A DNA stretch of 64,000 nt, from the NCBI GenBank assembly GCA_035578175.1, contig JAQMRL010000005.1, positions 54,789,722-54,853,721 on the forward strand. Reading direction: 5' to 3'. Both the position numbers and the translations under genes were made by a program. The notes beneath the pieces were generated by a model. The model made no database searches. It was not told the origin of the DNA and saw nothing but the letters and a program-made list of their open reading frames with translations. This DNA is from Catonia carolina. Taxonomy: Eukaryota > Arthropoda > Insecta > Hemiptera > Achilidae. Shown here piece after piece: positions 1 to 10,225 of this stretch (the first letter of the stretch is position 1; each line of letters starts with the position of its first letter).

Positions 1-1
1 A

Positions 2-1177
2 GTCCTCCATTCGGATCTCCGGGCGAGGACTATCAGAGGGGACTTCATCAAAAAAATAAAAGTTTCTGAAATTCTGCGAGTTGGAACATGGAATGTTAGG
101 AGTTTAAAACAAACTGGTAGGTTAGAGAATTTAAAAAGGGAAATGGATAGGTTGAAGTTAGATATTGTAGGCATTGGTGAGGTACGCTGGGATGATGAAC
201 AAGACTTTTGGTCCGGGGATTATAGGGTTATTAACACTAAAGCCATCGGAGGGCAGGGCGGAGTGGGTCTAGTAATGAATAAAAAAATTGGACAAAGAGT
301 GACTTACTATAAGCAGTGTAGTGATAGGATTATCATGGTTAGAGTAGATACGAAACCAAAGTCTACCACTATAGTGCAGGTCTACATGCCTACGTCTTCA
401 CACAGAGAGGAAGAAATAGAACAAGTATATGAGGAATTAGATGAAGTAATAAAATATGTCAAGGGTGATGAAAATTTGATAGTTATGGGAGACTGGAATG
501 CAGTAGTTGGAGAAGGAAAAGAAGGAAAGATAGTCGGAGAATATGGTCTAGGGAAGAGAAATGACAGAGGGAGTCGGCTGGTAGATTTCTGCTCCAAATA
601 TAATTTAGTGATAGGCAATACACTTTTTAAGAATCACAAAAGGAGGTTATACACTTGGATGATGCCAGGTGACAAGGGAAGATACCAAATAGATTACATA
701 ATGGTTAGACAAAGATTCAGAAACCAGATTATGAACTGTAAAGCCTATCCAGGTGCAGACATAGGGAGTGATCATAACTTAGTAGTAATGGATAGCAGGC
801 TTAAACTTAAAAAACTAAAGAAGGGACAGGGAAATGCTAGGTGGGATGTAGACAAACTAAGAGAACAAGACAACCAGGTAGGTTTCCAGGAGAGTATTCA
901 AAAAGGGATAGAAGAAAGAGGTAATGACACAGGAAATGTAGAGGAGGAGTGGATAAACTTCAAGGAGGTGGTAGTGAAAGCAGCGGAAGAATGGTTAGGA
1001 CATACTAAAAGAAGAGGTAGGAAACCGTGGATTACTAATGATATTTTAGAACTGATGGATGAGCGAAGAAAATATAAAAACGCAAAGGACGAGAGAGGTA
1101 AAAGGCAATATTGCTACTTGAGAAATACCATAAACAAAAGGTGTAAGAAAGCGAAGGTAATGACACAGGAAATGTAG
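2..1177 (+). CDS. RTE endonuclease domain and linker (5' half of a frameshifted ORF)
   Basis: Encodes the endonuclease/exonuclease/phosphatase domain that nicks target DNA for target-primed reverse transcription. The motif 'RVGTWNVRSL' (about bases 77-106) is the usual start of this domain; the first ATG in frame is at 143, downstream of it, so translation probably starts earlier, left of the window. Downstream are the 'VMGDWNAVVG' asparagine motif, 'YQIDYIMV' and the catalytic 'GSDHNLVV' histidine motif near residue 205 counted from the ATG at 143. The frame then enters the first copy of a 236-bp tandem duplication and stops at 1175-1177 shortly after entering the second. All expected endonuclease motifs are present, so the domain itself appears intact. 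Confidence 0.85.
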   Translation, partial: VLHSDLRARTIRGDFIKKIKVSEILRVGTWNVRSLKQTGRLENLKREMDRLKLDIVGIGEVRWDDEQDFWSGDYRVINTKAIGGQGGVGLVMNKKIGQRVTYYKQCSDRIIMVRVDTKPKSTTIVQVYMPTSSHREEEIEQVYEELDEVIKYVKGDENLIVMGDWNAVVGEGKEGKIVGEYGLGKRNDRGSRLVDFCSKYNLVIGNTLFKNHKRRLYTWMMPGDKGRYQIDYIMVRQRFRNQIMNCKAYPGADIGSDHNLVVMDSRLKLKKLKKGQGNARWDVDKLREQDNQVGFQESIQKGIEERGNDTGNVEEEWINFKEVVVKAAEEWLGHTKRRGRKPWITNDILELMDERRKYKNAKDERGKRQYCYLRNTINKRCKKAKVMTQEM

Positions 1178-1392
1178 AGGAGGAGTGGATAAACTTCAAG
1201 GAGGTGGTAGTGAAAGCAGCGGAAGAATGGTTAGGACATACTAAAAGAAGAGGTAGGAAACCGTGGATTACTAATGATATTTTAGAACTGATGGATGAGC
1301 GAAGAAAATATAAAAACGCAAAGGACGAGAGAGGTAAAAGGCAATATTGCTACTTGAGAAATACCATAAACAAAAGGTGTAAGAAAGCGAAG
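921..1392 (+). repeat. Perfect 236-bp tandem duplication inside the LINE ORF
   Basis: Bases 921-1156 recur at 1157-1392 with no difference seen by eye. The period, 236, is not a multiple of three, so it shifts the frame and splits the LINE ORF in two. The duplicated piece covers the linker between endonuclease and reverse transcriptase. Confidence 0.9.
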
Positions 1393-3159
1393 GAAGAGTG
1401 GATCAGAGCGAAATGTACGGACATTGAAAGTAAAATGGCAGTTGGTAAAGTGGACGCAGCTTATAGAAAAATAAGGGAAAACTTTGGAGAACGAAAGATG
1501 AAAGCTGTTAATTTACAAAGCGCAGGTGGTAAACCATTGTTGAATGGCCAAGAGAGAGCTGAAAGATGGAAGGAATACGTAAATCAACTCTACATGGGAA
1601 AAGAATTGGAATATGATGCGATAGAACAAGAAACTGATGTTGAAGAAGATCAAAAAGGGGATCCTATACTACGAGAAGAATTCGATCGGGCACTTAAGGA
1701 TATGAATATGAATAAGACACCAGGAATAGATAACATACCATCGGAATTATTATTACGATGTGGCAAAGTTGCTCAAAACAAATTATACAAACTTGTGTGC
1801 AGAATGTATGAGAGTGGAGAGGTACCATCGGACTTTAAAAAAAATATTATGATCCCAATACCAAAAAAGTCAGGAGCGGAGAAGTGTGAACATTACAGAA
1901 CCATCAGCCTAACATGCCATGCATCTAAGATACTGACAAGAATTATATACAGGAGAATAGAACACCGAGTAGAAGAAGTATTGGACGATGACCAATTTGG
2001 ATTTAGAAGGAGAATGGGAACTCGAGATGCAATATTGGCTCTGAGACTGATTATTGAGAAAAGGATACAGAAAAATAAAACTACTTTTATGGCATTTGTA
2101 GATTTAGAGAAAGCATTTGACAATCTGGACTGGAGTAAAATGTTTAAAACTTTGAAAAGGCTAGGAATTAAATACAAAGAAAGGAAAGTTATCTACAGTC
2201 TGTATAAGAATCAAACGGCTGTTTTGAGAATCGAGGGGTACGAAAAAGAGGCTGCTGTAAGAAAAGGTGTACGACAAGGTTGTTCTTTGTCACCACTACT
2301 TTTTAACTTGTATATAGAAGAGGCTATAAATGAAGTGAAGGAGAAATTTGACGTAGGAATAAAAATTCAAGGAGAAACAATAAAAATGTTGAGATTCGCC
2401 GATGATATAGTAGTATTAGCCGAGGCAAAGAATGAACTAGAGGATGCCTTAAATGGAATGGATGAGATCTTGAGGAAGGATTACTTCATGAAAATTAATA
2501 AGAACAAAACGAAAGTGTTGTGCAGCAGCAAGAGTGGTTTAGAAGAGATGGGAAATTTAAAAGTAGGCAACGAAAACATACAGGAAGTTGGGGAATTCTG
2601 CTATCTAGGGAGTAAAATAACAAAGGATGGTAGAAGCACGAGTGATATCAAGAGTAGAATTGCTCAAGCTAGAAAAGCCTTTGAAATGAAAAACAGCTTA
2701 CTGACTACAAACATTGATTTACATATTAGGAAAAATTTCTTAAAACATTATGTTTGGAGTGTAGCATTATACGGAAGTGAAACGTGGGTGATAGGGGCTG
2801 TAGAACGGAAGAGGATAGAAGCTTTTGAAATGTGGTGTTATAGGAAAATGTTAAAGATTAGGTGGGTGGACAAAATAAGTAATTTAGAGGTTCTTAGGCG
2901 AGTGGATGAAAAAAGAAGTATATGGAAGCATCTTACCAAAAGAAGGGATAGGCTAGTGGGGCATATCCTAAGACATCCAGGTATTGGGCTATCAATAATG
3001 GAGGGTAACATTGAGGGAGTAAATTGTAGAGGGAGGCAAAGATTAGAATATATAAAGCAAATTACAAAAGATGTAGGGTGTTATAGGTATGTAGATATGA
3101 AACGACTTGCGCAAGATAGAAAAGGTTGGAGAACTGCATCAAACCAGTCGAGAGACTGA
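1204..3159 (+). CDS. RTE reverse transcriptase (3' half of a frameshifted ORF)
   Basis: Encodes the polymerase of the same LINE. In order: a fingers region with 'PGIDNIPSELL', 'MIPIPKKSG' and 'YRTISL'; 'GFRRRMGTRDAI'; the palm motif 'FVDLEKAFDNLDW' with its first catalytic aspartate; 'GVRQGCSLSPLLFNLY'; the catalytic box 'RFADDIVVLA'; then 'YLGSKIT' and a C-terminal segment with 'LYGSETW', 'AFEMWCYRKMLKI' and 'RDRLVGHILRHPG'. It ends in a TGA about 12 bases before the A-rich tail. The ATG at 1204 is only the first in-frame methionine after the duplication; natively this segment would be translated as one protein with the endonuclease. No key catalytic residue is missing. Confidence 0.87.
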   Translation: MVVKAAEEWLGHTKRRGRKPWITNDILELMDERRKYKNAKDERGKRQYCYLRNTINKRCKKAKEEWIRAKCTDIESKMAVGKVDAAYRKIRENFGERKMKAVNLQSAGGKPLLNGQERAERWKEYVNQLYMGKELEYDAIEQETDVEEDQKGDPILREEFDRALKDMNMNKTPGIDNIPSELLLRCGKVAQNKLYKLVCRMYESGEVPSDFKKNIMIPIPKKSGAEKCEHYRTISLTCHASKILTRIIYRRIEHRVEEVLDDDQFGFRRRMGTRDAILALRLIIEKRIQKNKTTFMAFVDLEKAFDNLDWSKMFKTLKRLGIKYKERKVIYSLYKNQTAVLRIEGYEKEAAVRKGVRQGCSLSPLLFNLYIEEAINEVKEKFDVGIKIQGETIKMLRFADDIVVLAEAKNELEDALNGMDEILRKDYFMKINKNKTKVLCSSKSGLEEMGNLKVGNENIQEVGEFCYLGSKITKDGRSTSDIKSRIAQARKAFEMKNSLLTTNIDLHIRKNFLKHYVWSVALYGSETWVIGAVERKRIEAFEMWCYRKMLKIRWVDKISNLEVLRRVDEKRSIWKHLTKRRDRLVGHILRHPGIGLSIMEGNIEGVNCRGRQRLEYIKQITKDVGCYRYVDMKRLAQDRKGWRTASNQSRD

Positions 3160-3175
3160 TGACAAAAAAAAAAAA

Positions 3176-3455
3176 ATAGAAAATTAAGAGATCTACAACT
3201 TTTACTTAGAGCATGTTTCTCTACAGAGTCTAGTTTAGCGTGAAAGAGTAGTTTTCCGTATTTTTAAGCCAAACTGAGGTTGATTTTTATTTTGCGTTTT
3301 TCACTCATTATTAAAATTAGGTTATGTTTATTGAGGTTAATTTTTTGTTTATTTCTAATGTTTTAATACTAAAGTTAGGTTATATCGTTAATTGTTTGCA
3401 TTGGCAAGAGAAAGTCATGTGAATGTTTCACACCAGATTTTTTATTTTTTATTTT
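3176..3455 (+). mobile_element. HINE-like family, 3' part (copy 1)
   Basis: Shares the 'agatctacaacttttactt' and 'ctagtttagcgtgaaagag' blocks with the full copies at 32355 and 35636. It ends with 'cattggcaagagaaag' and the 3' hairpin 'tgtgaatgtttcaca'. The 5' part was displaced by the LINE insertion to its left. Confidence 0.8.
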
Positions 3456-3504
3456 TTAAGTGATAGTCCAATTAAAGCTAACTACCTTTCCACAGAATTT
3501 AAAT

Positions 3505-3655
3505 GTCTATAATCGCAGTACGAAAATGGGTTCGAATCCCATTCAGGCACGGCATATTTTCATACGTTACAAGAAATCATTTCATCATTCACCGTCTGCA
3601 TTAGCAGTAATTGCAGAACCAGTCGGACGTTAAACCAAAAAAAAAAAACTACGAA
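3505..3655 (+). mobile_element. tRNA-derived SINE, family C (partial head)
   Basis: Contains a Pol III box B 'gggttcgaatccc' at 3528-3540 followed by the family body 'cggcatattttcatacgtta', and ends 'cggacgttaaacc' plus a poly-A run at 3637-3648. The tRNA-like head is degraded upstream of box B. Confidence 0.75.
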
Positions 3656-4124
3656 AATTGGCATTCTAAAAAATCTCTTGTGAGACGACGCGTCTCATGG
3701 CTGGTGGCAATTTTAAAAAAGGCTTACTTTTGACTTATAGCCAAAACCATTAATTAGTGATTATGTACCTACCCTTTAAGAGGAATAGAATGACACTATA
3801 TATATTTTTAGTTATAATAGTATGTAAATAAACCTCAGTAGCGACAAAATGTTATTAAGATTAACTCTACAAAATTGAATTCTTTCAGTGCCGAAACATT
3901 ATTTAAAAGTTCGATCTAAAGTGTCATTTGATGGGAATAAGGGTGTGCAAAAAGTGTCAGGCCCTTATTTCCAAAAATTGCGTTTTTGAAAGGCGTAAGC
4001 CTCCCATTGCCAACCAAAATTTCAACGTTACAGAAAAATAAAATTTCCTATTAAAAATTAATACTTATTATCTTCATAAAATAATAAATCGTTCTAACAA
4101 TAAAAATATTCAAAATAGTTTTTT

Positions 4125-4295
4125 TAGTATATTTAAAATCGCATCGACAGCTTGGTCATTAGCGACTACTGTAGATTTTAGTACCTTAACAGTGGTTGTA
4201 TCGTGTTAAAATTTCCAGACCCTAGCCGGGAATCGAACCCGGGACCTTTCGCTTTGTAGGCTAGCGCGCTCGTCACTACGCCACGGAGGTGGTTT
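4125..4295 (-). mobile_element. tRNA-derived SINE, family D (copy 1)
   Basis: On the minus strand the head starts 'cctccgtggcgtagtgacga' (box A), followed by box B 'gggttcgattccc' (complement of 4228-4240) and a body ending near 'gatgcgattttaaat'. Same family as the copies at 7218, 36775, 50460 and 60811. Confidence 0.8.
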
Positions 4296-4369
4296 CAAAA
4301 TACATTATTCCATCTATTTTTGAAAATTTCAGGTTATCTGGTCGTTGGCATTTTATACATAACTTACGG

Positions 4370-4452
4370 ACGTCCGGTAAACCGGATGTTGTCACTGCGT
4401 AAAATATATTGACGTTCTGTTTTTCGGACGTTGGTACTGAAAGGGTTAAGGA
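4370..4452. mobile_element. Possible end of a piggyBac-like element
   Basis: The stretch has repeated 'cggacgt' motifs and ends 'gtactgaaaggg' followed by ttaa at 4447-4450. Read inward, the end is 'ccctttcagtac', which resembles piggyBac-type termini next to a TTAA target. No convincing partner end was found upstream, so this is tentative. Confidence 0.3.
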
Positions 4453-4459
4453 AGTAATA

Positions 4460-4890
4460 CTTATGAATGCTGAAAAAACGGGACGTAAATTTGCTGAATT
4501 TAACATTGCCGAGAAAGAGTCTTCTCTGTCTTCATACCTTCCCTATCTTAATGGGTTTCTCCACTCTACTTTGTTCCATATTCCCTGCTTGAGATCTCCT
4601 CCTATTGTAGCTCTACGTTTCTTGAATGAAAATATTAAGTCTCAGACGCTGACAGACATTGAAACAGCTGACTCATATCTATTTATACCTTTGCATTTTT
4701 TTCAATTAACAAACATTTACTCACTGCTGATTGTCTAATTACAACGCACTAATAGTTCATTAATTATTTTAGTTATATTAAAAGTAAACCGAAAACTTAA
4801 GCAAATATTTTTATTGATATGTTTGTTCACAGGAATGAACTAATAACCGATTATAGAATTAAAAACTTTAAAAAAATATTAAAAAACAGC
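4460..4890. other. No recognised feature
   Basis: AT-rich sequence with short unsupported open frames; nothing coding-like or repeat-related was recognised. Confidence 0.5.
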
Positions 4891-4896
4891 CCAAAA

Positions 4897-5140
4897 CATA
4901 ATTGAGTTGCAGACTAACACTACACAGCGATTGATGTTATATAAAAGAAAACAATGGATTACCCACAAATTGAATAGAAAGCGATCGATTGGATATAAAA
5001 TAAAACAGGGAGTACGCTCAAATTGAACAGCGATCAATGGGATATAAAAGAAAACACGTAGTTCTACACACAATGAAATATAAAGCGATCTTGGGATATG
5101 AAAGACAGGACACAAATTGAAATGAAATAAGAAATAGAAT
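4897..5140 (+). repeat. Degenerate minisatellite, about 50-bp unit
   Basis: Four to five diverged units share the core 'attgaa...agcgatc..tggga' then 'tataaaa...aaaaca'. Unit starts lie near 4902, 4969, 5019 and 5072, with a partial unit after 5118. Confidence 0.65.
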
Positions 5141-5144
5141 TATA

Positions 5145-5865
5145 TGAATTATTTAGTCTTCATAAGACATTATTACACCGAACAGGACAATTTTTATCGC
5201 ATATGAGATAAAGAGGCACCCACCGATTACGACAACAAAGAGGCAACCCCTGCATTCAACTAGCTTAAAAGAAAAACAACTGGATTAACTTAATGTTGCT
5301 AATATATACATCAAATTTTAAAATTGTTCAATTAATTGATCGATAATTTTTGGAAAAGTATATTCGAAATATGGTGCATTTTTTATTTATATTAGTGGAC
5401 CACAATAAGTTTTGTACATTTGACAAGGTGGCGGTTGAAACTAATAAATAAATAATTGTGAATTTTATTTTGTGTTATTGAATTGTCGTCATTGTAAGAT
5501 GTTTGTTAGGTTAGCACAGTATTTTAAGAACTGTAGATCATAATTACATATGGTAGACGAATAAGAGATTGAGAAGCGACTGAAAAAGCATTGATTCATG
5601 GCCTGTAACGATCACTAGTAGATTGACTGCTCGTCCTGAAATGTTCCGAACTATTCTCCTTTCTATGCTCATTAGTTTATTGAAACTACCTTTCAACATA
5701 ATTTTAAGTTTTTCTGCCACGACAATGCTTTTGGTCTTACCACCGTCTGATTTTTGTATTCCATAAGGTTTTTTTAAGTTATATAGGTTACTGGTATTCA
5801 TGAATACAGTTCTCATTTTATACAACCTTTTTTCAAAGTTATCCTTCTCATTATTGTTTACGCTG
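5145..5865. other. No recognised gene
   Basis: A 152-codon minus-strand open frame (5544-6002) crosses from here into the MITE at 5950, so it is a chance frame and not a gene. The rest is AT-rich and unassigned. Confidence 0.5.
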
Positions 5866-5870
5866 ATCCA

Positions 5871-7200
5871 TTTTCCCGAATAAACACCCTTACTCTTCTT
5901 TTTAGTCTTACAATAAATAATCAAAATATTGAACACATCAACACATATATCGGGTGTCCCACGGAATTTGAACCATAGTGAAATAGCATTAATTATTTTC
6001 ATTTGTTTAATATTTTCTTCCCACGAATAAATGAAGACTTGTTAAAGTCAGGCCTCATTAGAAAATGTTTAATCTTTTAAAAAAATATCAATTTTAATAT
6101 ATTTCAAGCTGTACTTTAGCTTAAATACAGAAATACATTTATTTGTAACTGTTTTCAATTTAAGTATTGTACATTTTATCAACTTTTCTCATTGTTATGT
6201 TTGGAGAAATGGTAACGTTCTGGTCCAGATAGGTGGGTCAAATCAATGAGCGGTGAAAAAAATTTATTGTTCAAAAATATTTGTAATATTTTTAAAAAAA
6301 ATTTATTTATTTCAAAATGTTGACAATTTAGTTTTATCATCTACATTTATTTACTTAAAAATCTGTTTCATTTGGAAGAAAATTCAGTATTATTTTTATT
6401 TCTTTTTTAACCTAATTTTATTGGAATTTCACGCTGTACAATTTGACAACTAATGAAAATTATTAATCTATAACTATGCATTAAGGTACTTCAAGGAAAA
6501 CGCCACCCAGCGACAAGACTCCAGCAGTATTATTTTAAATACCTAAATATTTCTTTCAGCAACATTTAATTTTCAAAGACAGCTGATAGTTACAATAATT
6601 TTCCCTATTGTTCAAATTCCGTGGGACACCTGGTATAAGTATTTGGGAACGATATTGAATGATAAATAGAATCATTCTCAAGAGATTAGAATAGGATTAA
6701 AACAGCTCGTTGGACATTTAATAAAATGAGTAAGTATTCAAAAGACAAGATCAGAAAATTAAAACAAAAATGCGACTATTCTGATGCTATGTTTTCTCGA
6801 TTCTGTTTTATGGCTTGAAGTCTTGGACGCTTATTTATTTAATGAATAAAAGACTTCAAGCGTTTGAGATGTGGCTCTACAGAAGGAGATTTTCCTGGGG
6901 GGATCGCGTCTCTAATGTGGAGGTATTGGGACGCATGCAGAAATCAAAAGAAGTCATAAACACAATAAATATTAGGAAGCTCGAGTATTTGGAACATATA
7001 ATTCGCAATGTGAAAAAATATGGGTTGCTGCAATTTATATTGTAAGTAATAATAGCTAAACAACGTAGCCTGGAGAAGACGTATTTTCTGGTTGAAAAAT
7101 CTGATTATGTGATACTCGAAAAAACACCGCTGATTCGACCAGCAGTGGATAAGGTTCAGATTGTTAATATTTTGGCCAACATCCGGAACGGATAGAAGCC
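5871..7200 (+). pseudogene. LINE reverse transcriptase C-terminal relic, split by a MITE
   Basis: The plus strand reads 'NNQNIEHINTY' up to 5949 and resumes at 6634 with 'KYLGTILND', joining the YLG motif found after the polymerase domain of many LINEs. Further on are 'LQAFEMWLYRR' and 'DRVSNVEVLGRM' (about 6850-6940), and later 'YFGQHPERIEA' (another frame) before an A-rich end near 7205. Stops and frame changes are frequent, so it is dead. The intervening 684 bp is a separate TA-flanked element. Confidence 0.75.
5950..6633. mobile_element. TA-flanked MITE (Tc1/mariner-like) inside a LINE
   Basis: Terminal inverted repeats read 'gggtgtcccacggaatttga' inward from 5952 and 'ggtgtcccacggaatttgaa' on the opposite strand from about 6631. 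Similarity between arms fades after about 40 bp. The flanks are TA at 5948-5949 and 6634-6635, and removing the element restores a LINE reading frame. No transposase was seen, so it is non-autonomous. Confidence 0.75.
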
Positions 7201-7217
7201 TAAAGAAGAAGAAAACT

Positions 7218-7388
7218 CGTTCTTTAGTTTATTTTAATCGCATCAACATCTTGGTTAATAGCGACAACTTTGGTGTGAGAAACTCTGGGTTTAAACTTTT
7301 AATAATTTTCCAGACTCTGGCCGGAAATAGAACCCGGGACACCTCCGCTTTATGGCGTAGCAGGCTAACTGAGCCACGGAGGTAGCCT
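7218..7388 (-). mobile_element. tRNA-derived SINE, family D (copy 2)
   Basis: On the minus strand 'ggctacctccgtggctcagt' begins the head. Box B is degenerate ('gggttctatttcc'), and the body ends 'gatgcgattaaaataaa'. It lies next to a family C SINE in the same orientation. Confidence 0.75.
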
Positions 7389-7399
7389 CCTTTACATTT

Positions 7400-7582
7400 T
7401 CTCTTTGTTTATTTAACGTCGCATCAACTACAGTGGTCATTAGCGACGACGTTGGGATGTAACTGTGAAGAATGAAATTATTATTTTTTTTAATGTATGA
7501 AAATATGCCGTGCCTGAGTGGGATTCGAACCAAAGACCACACGGTGAGGCAAGCACGTTACCAACTACGCCATTGCGGCAGC
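7400..7582 (-). mobile_element. tRNA-derived SINE, family C (copy 2)
   Basis: Complement of 7561-7572 gives box A 'tggcgtagttgg' and complement of 7521-7531 gives box B 'ggttcgaatcc'. The body ends 'gatgcgacgttaaataaa'. The acceptor stem does not pair, so this is a SINE head and not a working tRNA gene. Confidence 0.85.
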
Positions 7583-7589
7583 CGTAGTT

Positions 7590-8405
7590 TACTTTTATTT
7601 ATCTTTTACTTATATTTTGATGAATATAGCTATATGTGAAGGTATTTTAATTTTTTATTACACATTATTTTAGACATATTTTTTAATTAGAAGATTACCA
7701 TGAAAAGATTTTTTGGGAAGAAATTATAAATAAATATTTTATAAATATAATTAAGTAATTTATTGGAGATATTGTTTTATTCTATTCTTGCTCTAGCTAT
7801 CTTTATCAAACTTAGTATATATTTTAATTAATTTAAATGCTTAAATCACATTTTAATTTTTATTAACAATATTTGGCAGTCTTCACAGTAAAATTATATC
7901 ATGTAACACATAATTCTTTCAGAGAAATAATTTCTTATAAAACGTTTTCAACGTTATTCATAAATGAAGTATGTTTTAGTAATTATTTTGGCCTTGAGGG
8001 TTAATACAATTATTCCATTCATTGACTGAATAATTGTGAAAGGAAATAGACCCAAATAAATTTTCTATTATTTAAATACTATTATTTTTTTATTTTTTAT
8101 TCAATTACTTAATATAAATTCCTCAAAAAACTTAAATGTACTCTCAATACAAATATTTCAGTAAATTTTTGGAAATTTATTAATTCCAGCACTTTATTCA
8201 ATGTGATTTTTCGGTAAAATGTTTATCAATTAAATTATTAATACAAAACAAATCTAAAATAATTTTGTATTCAATTATAAATTATAAAGAGATAACCTTT
8301 TAAAATATTTTTCTTAATTTGAATGTTTTATAATTGTTGAATCAGTTGTCTGAGTATTTTATTTTATTTATTTTTTTTATTAAAGAAATAAATATTCAAA
8401 AATCA
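7590..8405. other. No recognised feature
   Basis: Very AT-rich, with no open frame or repeat identified. Confidence 0.5.
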
Positions 8406-8409
8406 AGAA

Positions 8410-8770
8410 AGAATGTCAGACACAATCAGAAAAAGAAGAGCAAATTGTTTTGAACATACCTTCAGAATGGAAAACAGAAAAATACCAAAACTCCTAATGG
8501 ATTACTTTTGTAAACAAGAAAATCAAACCAGGGTGGTTTCTAAAAACAGTGAAAGATTAAAAAGAAATAAAAAAAGAAACAGCAGAAGCACAAGATAGAC
8601 AAACATTTAGTAATAAAATTAAGAACTTTGGTAATTTCAAGGTACGAGAATCAAGACCACGCGAGCCAAGAACTAAAACAAGAAGAAGAAAGGAAACAAC
8701 AGTCCAAAAGAATTAAGAAATACTGGGAAAATCGAAAACAACAAATATACGGGATTATAAGCAAAAATTT
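8410..8770 (+). pseudogene. LINE C-terminal relic (family with 'TIRKRR')
   Basis: The frame at 8413-8598 reads 'SDTIRKRRANCFEHTFRMEN' and matches the style of a LINE C-terminus ('IRKRR..F.GH..RM'). The following 'QQSKRIKKYWENRK' (about 8698-8739) is the matching tail. Frameshifts separate the two pieces. Related relics lie at 17520-17950, 34990-35290 and 62990-63360. Confidence 0.6.
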
Positions 8771-8784
8771 GAGAAACAGAGCGA

Positions 8785-9195
8785 GAAGGGTCACAAAACG
8801 TAAGTTCTATAAAGTTATGGCAGCTCCAGTTATTCTCTAAGTGATGAATGGGCTACAACAAAAACCCAAGAGCGGAGAATCCAGAAAGCAGGGATGAGAT
8901 TTTTACGAAGGACTAAGGGGGTACACGCTTGAACTGAATAAGGAATGAGGAAATAAGGTTAGAATTGAGTATTTACAACTTGGACGAAAAGATAAAGGAT
9001 TATCGCCAAAGTTGGAGATAGTACATGGAAAAGATGAAAGATTACAGGATACCTAAGCAGGCGTACTGATATGCTCCAGAATGGAAAAGGGATGTCGGTA
9101 GACCTAGGAAAAGTTTGAGAAAGATGATATAGAGTGTGAGTTCAGAACAGGCTGTAGCCTAATCCTTGTTTCGAAGAAGAAAAGGAAGAAGAACG
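8785..9195 (+). pseudogene. LINE reverse transcriptase C-terminal relic, second family
   Basis: Reads 'KRKFYKVMAAPVIL' (8800-8838), then in shifted frames recognisable pieces of 'AEMRFLRR', 'NEEIR.EL', 'YRQSW.EYMEKM' and 'GRPRKS', ending in a GAA-rich tail near 9172-9195. The same family appears on the minus strand at 31109-31690. Confidence 0.65.
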
Positions 9196-9199
9196 CGTT

Positions 9200-10220
9200 C
9201 CAAAATGTACCAAACATAAAAAAAATAATACCTAGCTGTCTTTTAGGAACACAGAACGTTTTTCATTAATTTACAGCCCAAAAACTTTTTTTAAGACTCA
9301 TACTCCCATAAGTGATTGTGTAATTAAATGAATTAAGTAAATTGTTAGAATTTTCACTTTCATATAAATAATTCTAAATACGAGTAGTAGAAAAATAATA
9401 TATATTATCTAAGATTTTTATAATTTAGCTAAAATAAAAATTGTAAATAACTTTTATTAATTTAATAATAAGAGTAATTATTAAAAGATTATTGTAATTG
9501 TAAATAAATTTATAGCCTACTATTATACAATTTGAACAATAACCGGTGAAGAATGCAAGGTTCAAATTCTTAAAGAACAACCTTCACATGTTAATGGGGT
9601 CGTTTGAACCTGTTAATAATAGTCACATTATAAGACTAAGTCGTATGAAACCGATATGGTAAGAAGACGAGTAAAAAATGTGATGTGCAAAAGTGGTCGA
9701 ACATCTTCATCTTCTTCTTCTTCTTCTTCGTCATCATATCTCGTCTGTGTGGGATAACCGGGTCATATTATGTTATAGTCTTGAATAATTCATGAAGATT
9801 CCTGAATACAATATCTATTGAATACCCACACGTAGTTTTAATCTTTAATTTAACTTGGGTACTTGAAAAATATTTTTTTAAGGAATATTTGATACCAAAA
9901 TGATATCACTAGTTTTTTTTTCAATATATATTATTATGATTTCGAAATAATAATTCCGGTTAAACTTGTTCAAATTCAATCAAAATTTTATTTAATCCTT
10001 TAAAATACTTGACCAATTTCACGCTAAAATATTTTTATAGGTTTTTTTTGGAATAAAGATTTTGTTTTTCTTAAAAGTTGCGTCAATATCTGACTGTAAT
10101 AACAACCTGATAAGGCCATTAACAACTACACTTTGAATCTAGAACAGAAGAATAAATGTTAATATTCAAATAAAATTAAGTTTTTTACTTGCTCTAATTT
10201 TAGGAATAATTACACATAAA
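9200..10220. other. Unassigned, with a CTT-type microsatellite
   Basis: A (CTT)n run lies at about 9705-9732. The remainder is AT-rich and no gene or repeat family was recognised. Confidence 0.5.
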
Positions 10221-10225
10221 TGAAG

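Larger units (their letters stand above)
1..3172 (+). mobile_element. RTE-like non-LTR retrotransposon (LINE), near full length
   Basis: A LINE with an N-terminal apurinic-type endonuclease and a C-terminal reverse transcriptase. Its frame is already open at base 2, and a short derivative at 44311-44600 carries about 40 further 5' bases, so the true 5' end probably lies just left of the window. The 3' end is an A-rich tail at about 3163-3178, directly followed by HINE-like sequence, which suggests it inserted into a HINE copy. Apart from one tandem duplication at 921-1392 the coding frame is open throughout, so the copy looks young. Assignment to the RTE/BovB group rests on the single-ORF layout and on the C-terminal style ending 'ASNQSRD'; the exact clade is inference. 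Confidence 0.85.

Noticed and set aside
382..618. Minus-strand ORF within the LINE
   Set aside because: Shadow of the endonuclease coding strand.
5544..6002. 152-codon minus-strand open frame
   Set aside because: It runs across the left boundary of the TA-flanked MITE at 5950 and overlaps a LINE relic on the other strand. No recognisable domain.
7505..7582. Possible tRNA gene (box A and box B)
   Set aside because: The acceptor stem does not pair and the same head with an identical body recurs at 60548 and 3505, so it is a SINE.
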